Made by a program: the position numbers and the translations under genes. Source: Eubacteriales bacterium (GTDB taxonomy: Bacteria; Bacillota; Clostridia; Lachnospirales; Lachnospiraceae). Taken from it: 32,006 bases of DNA. The DNA lies in the NCBI GenBank assembly GCA_030527665.1, contig JAUNAK010000029.1:1-32006 (forward strand), written 5' to 3'. Below the pieces are notes generated by a model. It was not told the DNA's origin and ran no database searches. It worked only from the letters and a program-made list of their open reading frames with translations. Each line of letters begins with the position of its first letter. Position 1 is the stretch's first letter. Below are positions 14,706 to 23,663 of the stretch, piece by piece.

Positions 14706-16697
14706 TTACTCGCCCTGAATCTCCAGCAGATGTTTCTTCAGTTCCACCATCCGGTCTCTCAGTTCTGCCGCTGCCTCGAAATTCAGATCCGCTGCCGCTG
14801 CCTTCATCTGTTTCTCTACCTTCCCGATCAGGTTCTCCAGTTCTTTTCGTGACATGGATTCCGGATCCTTTTCTGATCTTTCTTCCTGTTTTGCCACTTC
14901 TTTGGATATGCTGATCAGATCACGTACACTCTTCTTGATCGTCTGCGGGGTAATACCGTGCTCCTTGTTGTATGCCTCCTGGATTTCTCTTCGTCTCTCC
15001 GTCTCCTGAATTGCATTCCGCATGGAATCCGTCATTGTATCTGCATACATAATGACATGACCGTCTGCGTTTCGTGCGGCACGGCCGATGGTCTGGATCA
15101 AAGAAGTCTCCGAACGCAGAAATCCTTCCTTGTCTGCATCCAGGATCGCTACAAGTGTAATTTCCGGAATATCCAGTCCTTCCCTCAAAAGATTGATGCC
15201 GACCAGCACATCAAAAACATCCAGACGCATATCCCGGATGATTTTCGTTCTTTCCAGTGCATCGATATCCGAATGCAGATAGTTGACACGAACACCGGCT
15301 TCTTTCAGATAATCGGTCAGGTCCTCCGCCATTCGCTTTGTCAGAGTCGTAACCAGCACCTTATTGTGTGCTGCCACCTCTTTGTTGATCTCCGACAGCA
15401 GATCATCGATCTGTCCTTCCACCGGACGAACCTCTACCTTCGGATCCAGAAGTCCCGTTGGACGAATGATCTGCTCCGCCCGCAGAAGTTCATGATCCTT
15501 CTCATATTCTCCCGGTGTTGCCGATACAAACATGATCTGATCGATCTTCTGCTCAAATTCCTCAAAACCCAAAGGACGGTTATCCAGTGCTGACGGAAGC
15601 CGGAAACCGTAGTCAACCAGTGTTGTCTTTCTGGATCTGTCTCCGCTGTACATTGCTCCGATCTGCGGAATCGTCTTGTGCGACTCGTCAATAATGATCA
15701 GGAAATCATCCGGGAAGAAATCCATCAGCGTATACGGCGGTTCTCCGGGCTTCAGTCCGGACATATGCCGGGAATAGTTCTCTACGCCGGAACAGACGCC
15801 GGTCTCCCGCAGCATCTCAATATCAAAATTCGTTCTCTCCTCGATCCGCTGTGCTTCCAGCAGCTTCCCTTCTCCTTTAAACCAGCTTACCCGTTCCGTC
15901 AGCTCCGCCTCGATGGCTGCCGCTGCCCGGGCCAGAGTCTCGGGCGGCATAACATAGTGGGAAGCCGGCGGAATCGATACAAATTTCAGATCCGCCTTAA
16001 CCTTTCCCGTCAGCAGATCCGCTTCCCTGATCCGATCGATCTCATCTCCGAAAAACTCCACACGAATAACCGTTTCACTGACATCCGCCGGTACGATCTC
16101 CAGTACATCTCCGTGTACGCGGAAAGTGCCTCGATGGAAATCCATTTCATTACGCTCATACTGGATCTCGATCAGCTGCCGGATGATCTCATCTCTATCC
16201 TTGTTCATGCCCGGACGCAGTGCGATTACCATCTTCTCATAATCCTTCGGACTTCCCAGGCCATAGATACAGGATACACTGGATACTACAATAACGTCCT
16301 TTCGCTCGATCAGCGAAGATGTTGCGGACAGACGCAGCTTATCGATCTCCTCGTTTCTGGATGAATCCTTTGCGATATACGTATCCGAAGAAGGTACATA
16401 CGCTTCCGGCTGGTAATAGTCGTAATAAGACACAAAATATTCAACAGCGTTTTCCGGGAAAAATTCCTTGAATTCTCCGTAAAGCTGTGCCGCCAGCGTC
16501 TTGTTATGCGCAATGACCAGCGTCGGTTTCTGCAGCTGCTGAATGACATTTGCCATGGTAAATGTTTTTCCGGATCCGGTGGTACCCAGAAGCGTCTGGC
16601 ACTGATTGCCGCTGCGAAAGCCTTCTACCAGCGCCTGAATCGCCTGCGGCTGATCACCGGTCGGCTTATATTCCGAATGCAGACGAAATTCCATCAT
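14706..16697 (-). CDS. uvrB: UvrABC excision nuclease subunit B
   Basis: Damage-verification helicase of nucleotide excision repair, which receives lesions from UvrA and recruits UvrC. At 663 residues it is full length. Visible are the Walker A motif [16 protein letters not shown], the beta-hairpin region [25 protein letters not shown] in motif II, the C-terminal helicase motifs LREGLDIPE and QTIGRAARN, and a UVR motif near the end for UvrC contact. Its ATG overlaps the stop of the S41 protease gene (ATGA type), so translation is probably coupled. uvrA is not in the window. There is no LexA box upstream, and no clear terminator after it. Confidence 0.98.
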   Translation of the reverse strand: MMEFRLHSEYKPTGDQPQAIQALVEGFRSGNQCQTLLGTTGSGKTFTMANVIQQLQKPTLVIAHNKTLAAQLYGEFKEFFPENAVEYFVSYYDYYQPEAYVPSSDTYIAKDSSRNEEIDKLRLSATSSLIERKDVIVVSSVSCIYGLGSPKDYEKMVIALRPGMNKDRDEIIRQLIEIQYERNEMDFHRGTFRVHGDVLEIVPADVSETVIRVEFFGDEIDRIREADLLTGKVKADLKFVSIPPASHYVMPPETLARAAAAIEAELTERVSWFKGEGKLLEAQRIEERTNFDIEMLRETGVCSGVENYSRHMSGLKPGEPPYTLMDFFPDDFLIIIDESHKTIPQIGAMYSGDRSRKTTLVDYGFRLPSALDNRPLGFEEFEQKIDQIMFVSATPGEYEKDHELLRAEQIIRPTGLLDPKVEVRPVEGQIDDLLSEINKEVAAHNKVLVTTLTKRMAEDLTDYLKEAGVRVNYLHSDIDALERTKIIRDMRLDVFDVLVGINLLREGLDIPEITLVAILDADKEGFLRSETSLIQTIGRAARNADGHVIMYADTMTDSMRNAIQETERRREIQEAYNKEHGITPQTIKKSVRDLISISKEVAKQEERSEKDPESMSRKELENLIGKVEKQMKAAAADLNFEAAAELRDRMVELKKHLLEIQGE

Positions 16698-17938
16698 GAT
16701 ACTTTTCCCTCCAAGATCTTCAGTGCCTTCTCCAGCTGTACATCGGTTTCAGCATCCTCCGGCAGCTCGATCTCCACATCCGGCGTCAATCCCACACCAT
16801 TGATGTTTCGCTTCTTCGGAGAATAATAGTTTTTGGTCGTCATTTTTATCACGCTGCCGTCCGGCAGAATAAAGGAGTTCTGCTCTACGCCTTTTCCATA
16901 TGTGGTCGTTCCGACAAGTGTTCCCACTTCATAATCCTGCACAGCCCCCGCAAAAATCTCGGAAGCACTGGCACTGCTGCCGTTAACCAGAACAACAAGC
17001 GGAATATCGATCGGTGATTCACCGGTACAGTCTCTCTGCTTCTCCTCACCGTCTTTGTCCTTCTCATAAACCAGCGGGCCCTCCGGCATAAACTGATTCA
17101 GTGTATCACAGCAGGCATCCACCAGCCCGCCCAGATTGCCGCGCAGATCGATGATCAATCCTTCTATATTCTGCTTCTGCAGATCCTCATAGGCTGTCTT
17201 AAACTGTTCCGGCGTCAGACGGTTAAACGTAGAGATCATAATATACCCATATTTCTCCTCCACAACAGTACCGATTACCACATTCCGGTTGATTGCCGTC
17301 CGCTCCATCGTCAGCTCCAGCTCCTCATCACCTCTGCGGATCGTCAGAACGACCGTCTTATCCTCTTTCTTCTGAATCATAGAAACAGCCTCTGTAGTAG
17401 TAATAGAAGCCGTATCTTCCCCGTTGATTTTCGTAATCAGGTCACCGATCTGAACCCCGGCTCCCTCAGCCGGAGAATCTGCGCTGACTGCTTTTACAAG
17501 AATATACCCGCTTTCCTCATCCATCGTGATCGTAACACCGATTCCCTCCATCTGTCCGTTGTGGCTCATCTGCACATTGGTATACTCTTCGGCGGTGTAA
17601 TAATCTGCATAATCATCACCAAGACCATGCAGCATCCCCAGATACATGGCATCCGCTTCCGTACGGCCGTCCGCCTCATTCAGATAATTCTCATCGATCA
17701 GTTCCTGTATCCAGATCGCTTTTCGAATCGCGGAAGCACTGGTCGGAGAAGACGGTGCCTTCCCCGAGGGAATCCGCAGATAAACCATCACCGCAATCGC
17801 CAGAACCAGCAGGGAAAAGACTGCTCCCAAAAGGAACGAAAGAATCATGGACTGCCGTATGCTGCGGCTAATTGCTTTCTCCTCTTTCGTGCTATTTTCA
17901 ATTTGTTCGTCAATATTTGTATCGTTCATTTCATCCAT
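16694..17938 (-). CDS. S41 family C-terminal processing protease (CtpA/CtpB type)
   Basis: A membrane-anchored serine protease of 414 residues. After a charged N-terminus there is one membrane segment (about 31-53), then an extracytoplasmic part with a PDZ domain (about 125-205, containing GIGVTI and [13 protein letters not shown]) and the tail-specific protease core. The catalytic Ser-Lys dyad is expected at about S324 in SSASASE and K349 in TYGKG, 25 residues apart as in E. coli Tsp. The start has GGGAG 9 bases upstream. It overlaps uvrB by 4 bases and follows ftsEX after a 334-bp gap containing terminator-like hairpins and a palindromic element. Its substrate is unknown; wall hydrolases or sporulation-type signalling proteins are known targets of relatives. 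Confidence 0.94.
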   Translation of the reverse strand: MDEMNDTNIDEQIENSTKEEKAISRSIRQSMILSFLLGAVFSLLVLAIAVMVYLRIPSGKAPSSPTSASAIRKAIWIQELIDENYLNEADGRTEADAMYLGMLHGLGDDYADYYTAEEYTNVQMSHNGQMEGIGVTITMDEESGYILVKAVSADSPAEGAGVQIGDLITKINGEDTASITTTEAVSMIQKKEDKTVVLTIRRGDEELELTMERTAINRNVVIGTVVEEKYGYIMISTFNRLTPEQFKTAYEDLQKQNIEGLIIDLRGNLGGLVDACCDTLNQFMPEGPLVYEKDKDGEEKQRDCTGESPIDIPLVVLVNGSSASASEIFAGAVQDYEVGTLVGTTTYGKGVEQNSFILPDGSVIKMTTKNYYSPKKRNINGVGLTPDVEIELPEDAETDVQLEKALKILEGKVS

Positions 17939-17953
17939 CTATCATTTCTCCCA

Positions 17954-18180
17954 CATTTGCAAACGAATGCTTTCGCTTCAATACCTGCCTGTTGCGAATG
18001 TTGCGCAGATACCAAAAGCAGGTACTCTGAGGCCGCCGGTCCTTGATGAGTGCCGAGCGAAGCGACAGCACGAATCTAGTACCGCTGCGTGCCGAAGGTA
18101 GCGAGAGCGTGCCTGCGTTGGTACTGCACAACATTCGCAACGCAACACTACCTGAATGCGAAAGCAAAGGCTTGCAAATG
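17954..18180. repeat. 227-bp imperfect palindrome between ftsX and the S41 protease gene
   Basis: The two ends, CATTTGCAA (17954-17962) and TTGCAAATG (18172-18180), begin arms of about 70 bp that match each other at roughly three of four positions, including GCTTTCGC/GCGAAAGC and GTTGCGAATGTTG/CAACATTCGCAAC. The centre holds related repeats such as GAGCGAAGCGA and TAGCGAGAGCG. There is no coding sequence. It starts only a few bases upstream of the protease ribosome binding site, so it would form the 5' leader if transcribed from ftsX readthrough; no promoter is visible between. Confidence 0.8.
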
Positions 18181-18190
18181 CTCATCCTAA

Positions 18191-18259
18191 TCCAAAGCAG
18201 CCCGTGTTCTCCACAGGAAAACACGGGCTGTTCGCGCGCGATTTCTCTTCAAAATCGCG
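18191..18259 (-). terminator. Tandem hairpins after ftsX
   Basis: Two stems stand between the ftsX stop and the palindromic element: CGCGATTT/AAATCGCG (18237-18259), then CAGCCCGTGTT/AACACGGGCTG (18198-18230, 11 bp). Only a short T-run (GCTTTGG) follows the second on the minus strand, so termination may be incomplete, leaving room for readthrough into the protease gene. Confidence 0.6.
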
Positions 18260-18272
18260 TATTATTTTCGTT

Positions 18273-19193
18273 TTACACTCGCAGATGTTTATGAATTGCG
18301 ATCACAGAACCAATCAGCGCAATTCCTACTCCGAGGATCAGACCTACCGGAAGCAGTACCTCATAAACCTGTACAACCGGAAGAAGTCCATTCATCAGAG
18401 AAGACAGAGCACTGAATCTCTGCAGGATCCACTTAATGACTGCACTGTAGGCAAAGAAAATGATTACCAGCGGAATTGCCGCACCGATCAGTCCGATCAG
18501 AATACCCTCGAGAATGAACGGCAGTCTGACGAATGCATTCGTAGCACCGATCAGCTTCATAATAGCGATCTCATCACGTCTGACATTGATACCTACGCTG
18601 ACGGTATTGTTGATCAGGAATGCAGATACGACCAGAAGGATCAGAATGATAATAACCGCAATCGTTGTAAACAGTCTGTTTACCGAAGACAGTGTCGTCG
18701 ATGCCTGCTGACTCTGATTTACCTGTCTGACATTCGGAATTGCCGAAATGAATTCTACCAGCTGACTCTGCTGCTCAATACTGTTCGGATATACTTCAAA
18801 GTGAGCGGAGTTTGCAAGCGGGTTATCATTGTTATCTTTCCAGCCCTGCGCTGCCTTCTCATTTCCTTCGAAGTATTTCTGAGAAAAGCTTTCCCATGCT
18901 TCATCAGCAGATACATAACGTACTTCCTTTACCATCTCGGTATTGGCAACGATCTGTGAACCAACCTTATCGATGGATGCCTGATCAACGCCTTCCGTAA
19001 AGAATACGGTAATACCTACATTTGTTTCTACATTACGCATAACGTAGGACAGATTCAGGATAAAGGAAAAGAACAAACCAAAAATAAAAATACATGCGGC
19101 CATGGTGGCAATAGATGCAAGCGAGAACATCTTGTTTCTGGAGATGTTCTTCACACCCTGACCGGTGTTGTAAATAATACTTCTAACCTTCAA
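18273..19193 (-). CDS. ftsX: Cell division / wall-hydrolase regulator FtsX
   Basis: Integral membrane partner of FtsE; the complex couples ATP hydrolysis to activation of peptidoglycan hydrolases at the septum or side wall. The protein (about 306 residues) has the FtsX layout: a cytosolic N-terminus NISRNKMFSLASI, first membrane segment, extracellular domain with TNVGITVFF, then three membrane segments near the C-terminus and the conserved NNTVSVGINVRRDEIAIMKLIGATNAFVRLPFILEG block. I prefer the TTG at 19193 because AAGGTGG lies 5 bases upstream; a GTG at 19202 is in frame but has no spaced site. It overlaps the ftsE stop. No M23 peptidase gene follows. Confidence 0.94.
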   Translation of the reverse strand: MKVRSIIYNTGQGVKNISRNKMFSLASIATMAACIFIFGLFFSFILNLSYVMRNVETNVGITVFFTEGVDQASIDKVGSQIVANTEMVKEVRYVSADEAWESFSQKYFEGNEKAAQGWKDNNDNPLANSAHFEVYPNSIEQQSQLVEFISAIPNVRQVNQSQQASTTLSSVNRLFTTIAVIIILILLVVSAFLINNTVSVGINVRRDEIAIMKLIGATNAFVRLPFILEGILIGLIGAAIPLVIIFFAYSAVIKWILQRFSALSSLMNGLLPVVQVYEVLLPVGLILGVGIALIGSVIAIHKHLRV

Positions 19194-19869
19194 TATAGCC
19201 ACCTTCTTTTACGTCAGCTGCAATGACGCCCTTTCTTAACCTGATAACACGTTTCTGCATTTTGTTAACGATCTCACGGTTATGGGTTACAACAACGACG
19301 GTGGTTCCACGCATATTGATTTCATCCAGGAGCTGCATGATCTCCTCGGAATTCTTCGGGTCCAGGTTACCGGTCGGCTCATCGGCCAGAAGAACTTCCG
19401 GACGATTGACCAGTGCTCGAGCAAGCGCTACACGCTGCTGCTCACCACCGGAAAGTTCCTTCGGCAGTGAACGATACTTGTTTGCAAGACCAACCAGTGT
19501 CAGTACCTCCGGTACCTTCTTCTTGATCGAACGGTTGGACTTCTCAATAACACGCTGTGCAAACGCAACATTCTCATACACATTTCGATCTTTCAGCAGA
19601 CGGAAATCCTGGAATACAACGCCGATGCCTCGACGATACTTTGCAACCTGTCTGCTTCTGAGTTTACTCAGATCCTGTCCGTTGATGGTGATGGTTCCAG
19701 ATGTAGGATCCAGTTCCTTCAGCATCAGCTCAATCAGTGTTGTCTTACCTGATCCACTGTCACCAACGATGAATACAAATTCCCCTTTTTCGATATTCAA
19801 AGACAGATGATCGATTGCGGGCTGCTGCCCCTTCTCATATATCTTTGTAACATTATCGAATGTTATCAT
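19183..19869 (-). CDS. ftsE: FtsEX ATPase subunit FtsE
   Basis: ABC-type ATPase of 228 residues, normal length. Motifs visible: Walker A GDSGSGKTT, Q-loop VFQDFRLL, signature LSGGEQQRVALARAL, Walker B VLLADEPTGNLD and the switch histidine in VVVVTHNREI. It drives FtsX and is cytosolic, membrane associated. AGGAGG lies directly before the ATG. It starts 39 bases after the CdaR-type regulator gene, with no terminator between, so the regulator may be co-transcribed with ftsEX. The end of the gene overlaps ftsX. Confidence 0.98.
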   Translation of the reverse strand: MITFDNVTKIYEKGQQPAIDHLSLNIEKGEFVFIVGDSGSGKTTLIELMLKELDPTSGTITINGQDLSKLRSRQVAKYRRGIGVVFQDFRLLKDRNVYENVAFAQRVIEKSNRSIKKKVPEVLTLVGLANKYRSLPKELSGGEQQRVALARALVNRPEVLLADEPTGNLDPKNSEEIMQLLDEINMRGTTVVVVTHNREIVNKMQKRVIRLRKGVIAADVKEGGYIEG

Positions 19870-19908
19870 TTTATTCCTCCTCTGGTTTTTGGTTTCTCCT
19901 GATAAGAA

Positions 19909-20997
19909 TTAATACTCAAGAGTCTCCATATATTTCATATACTTGACAACCATCAGTGCAATTTTGAATGTGATTGCATCCTCAAAAACACGAAGGTCGA
20001 GACCGGTACTCTTCTGAAGCTTATCCAGTCTGTATACGAGTGTATTACGATGAATATACAACTGGCGGGATGTCTCCGAAACATTCAGATTGTTCTCGAA
20101 GAATTTATTGATCGTTACCAGTGTTTCTTCATCGAAGTCATCCGGTGATTTATTTGCAAATATCTCCCGGATAAACATCTTGCAAAGCGGAATAGGAAGC
20201 TGGTAGATCAGACGTCCTATGCCAAGAGAACTATAAGCGATAATCTTTCTTCCGTCAAAGAAAATTTTGCCTACGTCCAGTGCCATACGTGCTTCTTTGT
20301 AGGAGCGGGATACTTCTTTCAGTTCACGAACGATTGTTCCATAGGCAATGTGTGCATCATCATCCACACCTCCGCCGATCATACTGAGAATATAACCAGC
20401 AAATCGTTCCGCTTCCTCATAGCCCTCATCAGGACCGAGTTCCTTCACGATAATGACACTCTTCTCATCGATTGCAGTAATAAAATCACCGCTTTTTGCC
20501 GAGAATATGTTCTTGATACTCTCCAGATGGCCCTGCTTATCGGTATAGGCAGATGCTTCAAGAATATAAACAACACGGCGAGCTTCCGAAGAGATATGAA
20601 GCTTCTTTGCTCGATTGTAAATATCCACCAGCAGCAGATTATCCAGCAGAAGATTTTTGATAAAGTTATCCTTATCAAAACGTTCCTTATAAGCTGTCAG
20701 AAGACTCTGAAGCTGGAAGGTTGCCATCTTTCCTACAAGCAGATTCTCATCTGCTCCGCTGGCAATCAGAAAATACTCCAGCTGATGCTCATCATATACC
20801 TTAAAAAACTGCAGTCCCTTAACGGTCTGAGAATCTGCCTGTGACTGTGCAAAGTTCAGCAGATCGGTATGGGTTGCATCCATATTAGCTGTGGTCGATA
20901 CCAGCAGCTTTCCTTCTACATCATATACACCAAAATCGGTTTTTGTAATTCTCTTAAGACCCTCAATCGTACTCTGAAGAATCTGGTTTGAAATCAT
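19909..20997 (-). CDS. CdaR/PucR-family transcriptional regulator
   Basis: A 362-residue regulator. The N-terminal 130 residues look like a ligand-sensing domain (CdaR sugar-diacid or GAF-like; DFGVYDVEGKLLVST at the start); the middle has a GGDEF-like CdaR module with VVYILEA and HIAYGTIVRELKEVSRSYKEARMALDVG; the C-terminus is a PucR-type helix-turn-helix with NLNVSETSRQLYIHRNTLVYRLDKLQKSTGLDLR. Members usually activate metabolic operons, and the ligand here is not predictable. The position directly upstream of ftsEX is noteworthy. A GGGG lies close to the ATG. I saw no clean promoter in the 424-bp gap upstream. Confidence 0.85.
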   Translation of the reverse strand: MISNQILQSTIEGLKRITKTDFGVYDVEGKLLVSTTANMDATHTDLLNFAQSQADSQTVKGLQFFKVYDEHQLEYFLIASGADENLLVGKMATFQLQSLLTAYKERFDKDNFIKNLLLDNLLLVDIYNRAKKLHISSEARRVVYILEASAYTDKQGHLESIKNIFSAKSGDFITAIDEKSVIIVKELGPDEGYEEAERFAGYILSMIGGGVDDDAHIAYGTIVRELKEVSRSYKEARMALDVGKIFFDGRKIIAYSSLGIGRLIYQLPIPLCKMFIREIFANKSPDDFDEETLVTINKFFENNLNVSETSRQLYIHRNTLVYRLDKLQKSTGLDLRVFEDAITFKIALMVVKYMKYMETLEY

Positions 20998-21255
20998 TTC
21001 CCCTGCCCTCTTTCATTAATAGCACATACCCGTTTTCTGCAAAAAACTGCCTGCAAAAAACGGACACTGTAGCATAGAAATCATTTTAATATAAAATGCA
21101 CAAAAATGGAAGCGATTTTGAGTAACTTTTTTTGTTTTTAGCCCTTTTCTTTGCTTTTTTATTACAAACCAGTTACATTTTACCGATTCAATCCATTTTC
21201 CGGCTCTTTTTTGCTGTTTTTTATACATCCAGAACGGTTTGCACAGGCTTTCGCA
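20998..21255 (-). other. A/T-rich gap upstream of the CdaR-type gene
   Basis: About 260 bases of A/T-rich sequence between the glnN terminator and the regulator gene. It contains a minus-strand open frame with lysine-, phenylalanine- and cysteine-rich translation and no ribosome binding site; I treat it as non-coding. Several TATAAAA/TAAAAT-like hexamers occur, but none has a good -35 at 16-18 bases. The regulator promoter must lie here unless the glnN terminator is read through. Confidence 0.5.
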
Positions 21256-21256
21256 T

Positions 21257-21289
21257 AAAAAGACCGACGATGAAAATACACCGTCGGTC
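21257..21289 (-). terminator. Intrinsic terminator after glnN
   Basis: GACCGACG (21262-21269) with CGTCGGTC (21282-21289), extended inward by a TG/CA pair, followed by TTTTT on the minus strand. Confidence 0.9.
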
Positions 21290-21317
21290 ATCTTAATCAT
21301 GTCAGATTCCCTCTTCT

Positions 21318-21402
21318 GTTCCTCTCAGACGAGGCATCCCTCCTCTATAAACGGAGACAGCAGATCTGTTTCTCAGCAGGATCCGTTCCAGCTGAGAGGA
21401 AC
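21318..21402 (-). other. 85-bp three-way-junction structure in the glnN 3' region
   Basis: A perfect 11-bp closing stem, GTTCCTCTCAG (21318-21328) and CTGAGAGGAAC (21392-21402), encloses two more hairpins: GAGG/CCTC (21331-21345) and AACGGA/TCCGTT (21350-21387) with an inner GAGA..CAG/CTG..TCTC stem. It lies between the glnN stop and its terminator. I do not recognise a known RNA family. Confidence 0.5.
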
Positions 21403-21421
21403 CTCCGACATATTACACTCT

Positions 21422-23539
21422 TTAAACAAGTTCGAACAGCAGATCACCATAGGAAGGCATCGGCCACATGGACTTATCGATCATCTGCTCCAGCTCATCG
21501 ATTGGGGTACGAAGAGCATCCATGGCCGGTACGACTTTATGATAGTAATATTCTGCCTGTTCCCTGCCGCGTTCCATCCCTCCGGCTTCGGTATCAACAG
21601 CAATCAGCGTATTCAGCGCATCCTTTGCCTGACGAAGAAGTCCGGATGTCTTCTCCAGAAGCTCTGTCTGCACAGAAACTTCCTCAATACCGGCCTGACG
21701 AAGTGCTACGACCGTCTGTGCCAGTTTTCCCGCTGCGTTCATAACCGCAGGAAGCAGGCGCTTGCTGGCAATATTGATCATTGCCTTAGCTTCAATATTA
21801 ATGGTCTTTGCATAGATCTCATATTTTACTTCTGCTCTGGATTCCAGCTCCGTGCGATTGAATACATGGAATTTTTCGAACATGGCAATGCTCTTCTCGG
21901 AAGTAAGTTCCGGAATCGCATCCACCATTCCCTTCAGGTTCGGAAGCCCTCTTCTTGCCGCTTCTTTTACCCATGCCTCGGAATAACCGTTTCCATTGAA
22001 AATAATTCTCTGATGCTCTTTAAAGTTCTTCTTGATCAGTGCATGCAGCTCCGCATCAAAATCCTCTGCATTTTCCAGAATGTCGCATGCTTCCGCAAAT
22101 GCTTCTGCTGCAATGGTGTTCAATACAACATTCGGCTCTGCAATGGAATCCTGTGAACCCACCATACGGAATTCGAATTTATTACCGGTAAATGCAAACG
22201 GTGAGGTACGGTTTCTGTCGGTTGCATCCCTGGAAAGCTCCGGAAGACTGGATACACCGGTATCAAGTGTATCACCCTCCAGGCTGCTGGTTGCGTTTCC
22301 GGTGTGGATCAGCTGCTCGACCAGATCCTGCAGCTGCTCGCCAAGAAATACCGAGACGATTGCCGGCGGAGCTTCATCTGCACCCAGACGATGATCATTT
22401 CCTACATTGGCCGCAGACTCACGAAGGAGACCGGCATGCTCATCAACTGCTTTAATAATACAGGAAAGAACAAGCAGGAACTGAATATTCTCATGGGGAA
22501 CCTTTCCCGGATCCAGAAGATTCAGACCTTCATCCGTTGTCAGTGACCAGTTGTCATGCTTACCGGATCCATTTACCCCTTCAAACGGCTTCTCGTGAAG
22601 CAGGCAGCGAAGTCCATGCTTCTCAGCAACCCGCTTCATCGCCTGCATAACGATCTGGTTCTCATCGGTAGCTGCATTGGCCTCCGCATAGATCACGGCA
22701 AGTTCATGCTGCGCAGGTGCAACCTCATTGTGCTCGGTCTTGGATGTTACACCCATTCTCCAGAGTTCAATGTCCAGATCCTTCATAAAAGCAGCTACCC
22801 GGCTCGGAATAGTGCCGAAATAATGATCATCCATTTCCTGTCCTTTAGCCGGCATCGTACCGAAAAGTGTTCGTCCGGTATAGACCAGGTCTTTTCTCTT
22901 ACGGAAGCTTGCATCATCCACAAGAAAATACTCCTGCTCCGCTCCGACAGAAGGAACTACTTTGCGGGCGGTTGTATTTCCAAACAGGCGTACAAGACGA
23001 AGCGCCTGTTTATTGATAGCTTCCATGGAACGAAGAAGCGGAGTCTTCTGATCCAGTGCTTCTCCTGTGTAGGAACAGAATGCAGTAGGGATACAAAGTG
23101 TTGCACCGCCTGCATCCTCACGAACAAAAGCCGGCGATGTACAGTCCCAGGTTGTATATCCCCGCGCTTCAAATGTAGAACGGAGTCCTCCGGACGGGAA
23201 GGACGATGCATCCGGTTCACTCTTGATCAGTTCCTTACCGGAAAAGCTCATTAGCACCTTGCCGCTGGAAAGAGGTGCAGTGATAAAGGAATCATGCTTC
23301 TCAGCGGTTACGCCGGTAAGCGGCTGAAACCAATGTGTATAATGCGTTGCCCCTTTATCAATTGCCCATTCCTTCATTTCGTGTGCAATTACGTCTGCTG
23401 TTGCCAGATCCAGGTCTCCGCCCTCGTTAATGATCTTCTTCAGCTTTGCATATACCTTTTTGGGCAAACGTTCCTGCATGACTGTATCATTAAAAACAAG
23501 TTCACCGAAAATTTCAGATGCATTGGTACGTTCTGTCAT
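21422..23539 (-). CDS. glnN: Glutamine synthetase type III
   Basis: Assimilates ammonia by forming glutamine from glutamate and ATP. The 705-residue length, with the catalytic core in the middle and a long C-terminal extension, marks the GSIII family found in Bacteroides, cyanobacteria and many Clostridia, not the 450-residue GSI. Visible family segments are KGATHYTHWFQPLTG, the FPSGGLRSTFEARGYTTWD block, EQEYFLVD, the HNEVAPAQHELA ATP/glutamate region, NGSGKHDNWS and NRTSPFAFTGNKFEFR. A strong ribosome binding site GAAGGAGAG precedes the ATG. A perfect intrinsic hairpin with T-run lies about 20 bases upstream of the start, so glnN must be transcribed through it or from very close by. Confidence 0.96.
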   Translation of the reverse strand: MTERTNASEIFGELVFNDTVMQERLPKKVYAKLKKIINEGGDLDLATADVIAHEMKEWAIDKGATHYTHWFQPLTGVTAEKHDSFITAPLSSGKVLMSFSGKELIKSEPDASSFPSGGLRSTFEARGYTTWDCTSPAFVREDAGGATLCIPTAFCSYTGEALDQKTPLLRSMEAINKQALRLVRLFGNTTARKVVPSVGAEQEYFLVDDASFRKRKDLVYTGRTLFGTMPAKGQEMDDHYFGTIPSRVAAFMKDLDIELWRMGVTSKTEHNEVAPAQHELAVIYAEANAATDENQIVMQAMKRVAEKHGLRCLLHEKPFEGVNGSGKHDNWSLTTDEGLNLLDPGKVPHENIQFLLVLSCIIKAVDEHAGLLRESAANVGNDHRLGADEAPPAIVSVFLGEQLQDLVEQLIHTGNATSSLEGDTLDTGVSSLPELSRDATDRNRTSPFAFTGNKFEFRMVGSQDSIAEPNVVLNTIAAEAFAEACDILENAEDFDAELHALIKKNFKEHQRIIFNGNGYSEAWVKEAARRGLPNLKGMVDAIPELTSEKSIAMFEKFHVFNRTELESRAEVKYEIYAKTINIEAKAMINIASKRLLPAVMNAAGKLAQTVVALRQAGIEEVSVQTELLEKTSGLLRQAKDALNTLIAVDTEAGGMERGREQAEYYYHKVVPAMDALRTPIDELEQMIDKSMWPMPSYGDLLFELV

Positions 23540-23560
23540 GTTCTCTCCTTCACTAAAGCA

Positions 23561-23587
23561 AAAAGGGTATCCTGACGGATACCCTTT
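23561..23587 (-). terminator. Terminator / possible attenuator just upstream of glnN
   Basis: A perfect stem of 10-11 bp, AAGGGTATCC with GGATACCCTT (23562-23587) and a 4-base loop, is followed by TTTTT on the minus strand. It ends fba transcripts but lies only about 22 bases before the glnN ATG, so any glnN transcript from the candidate promoter at 23611-23639 must read through it. Confidence 0.8.
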
Positions 23588-23606
23588 CTATTCATCACGA
23601 TTCGCT

Positions 23607-23639
23607 CTTGAGAATAGCACAACTCAAGAAATCGCACAA
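23607..23639 (-). promoter_or_regulatory. Candidate glnN promoter with overlapping dyad
   Basis: TTGTGC (23634-23639), 17 bases, TATTCT (23611-23616) on the minus strand: a moderate match. A perfect dyad CTTGAG-N10-CTCAAG (23607-23628) covers the -10 and most of the spacer and could be an operator. It is not a GlnR consensus site. Confidence 0.4.
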
Positions 23640-23663
23640 GTATAAACTTTTACAGCAGAATCA

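Noticed and set aside
17939..18272. LexA box before the protease-uvrB pair
   Set aside because: No CGAAC-N4-GTTCG match; only recA carries one in this window.
21016..21300. Minus-strand 94-codon frame between glnN and the regulator gene
   Set aside because: Runs through the glnN terminator, lacks a ribosome binding site and has low-complexity K/F/C-rich translation.
21301..21421. Known riboswitch for the regulator gene
   Set aside because: The structure lies upstream of a terminator and 250 bases from the gene, and no known aptamer core could be matched by eye.
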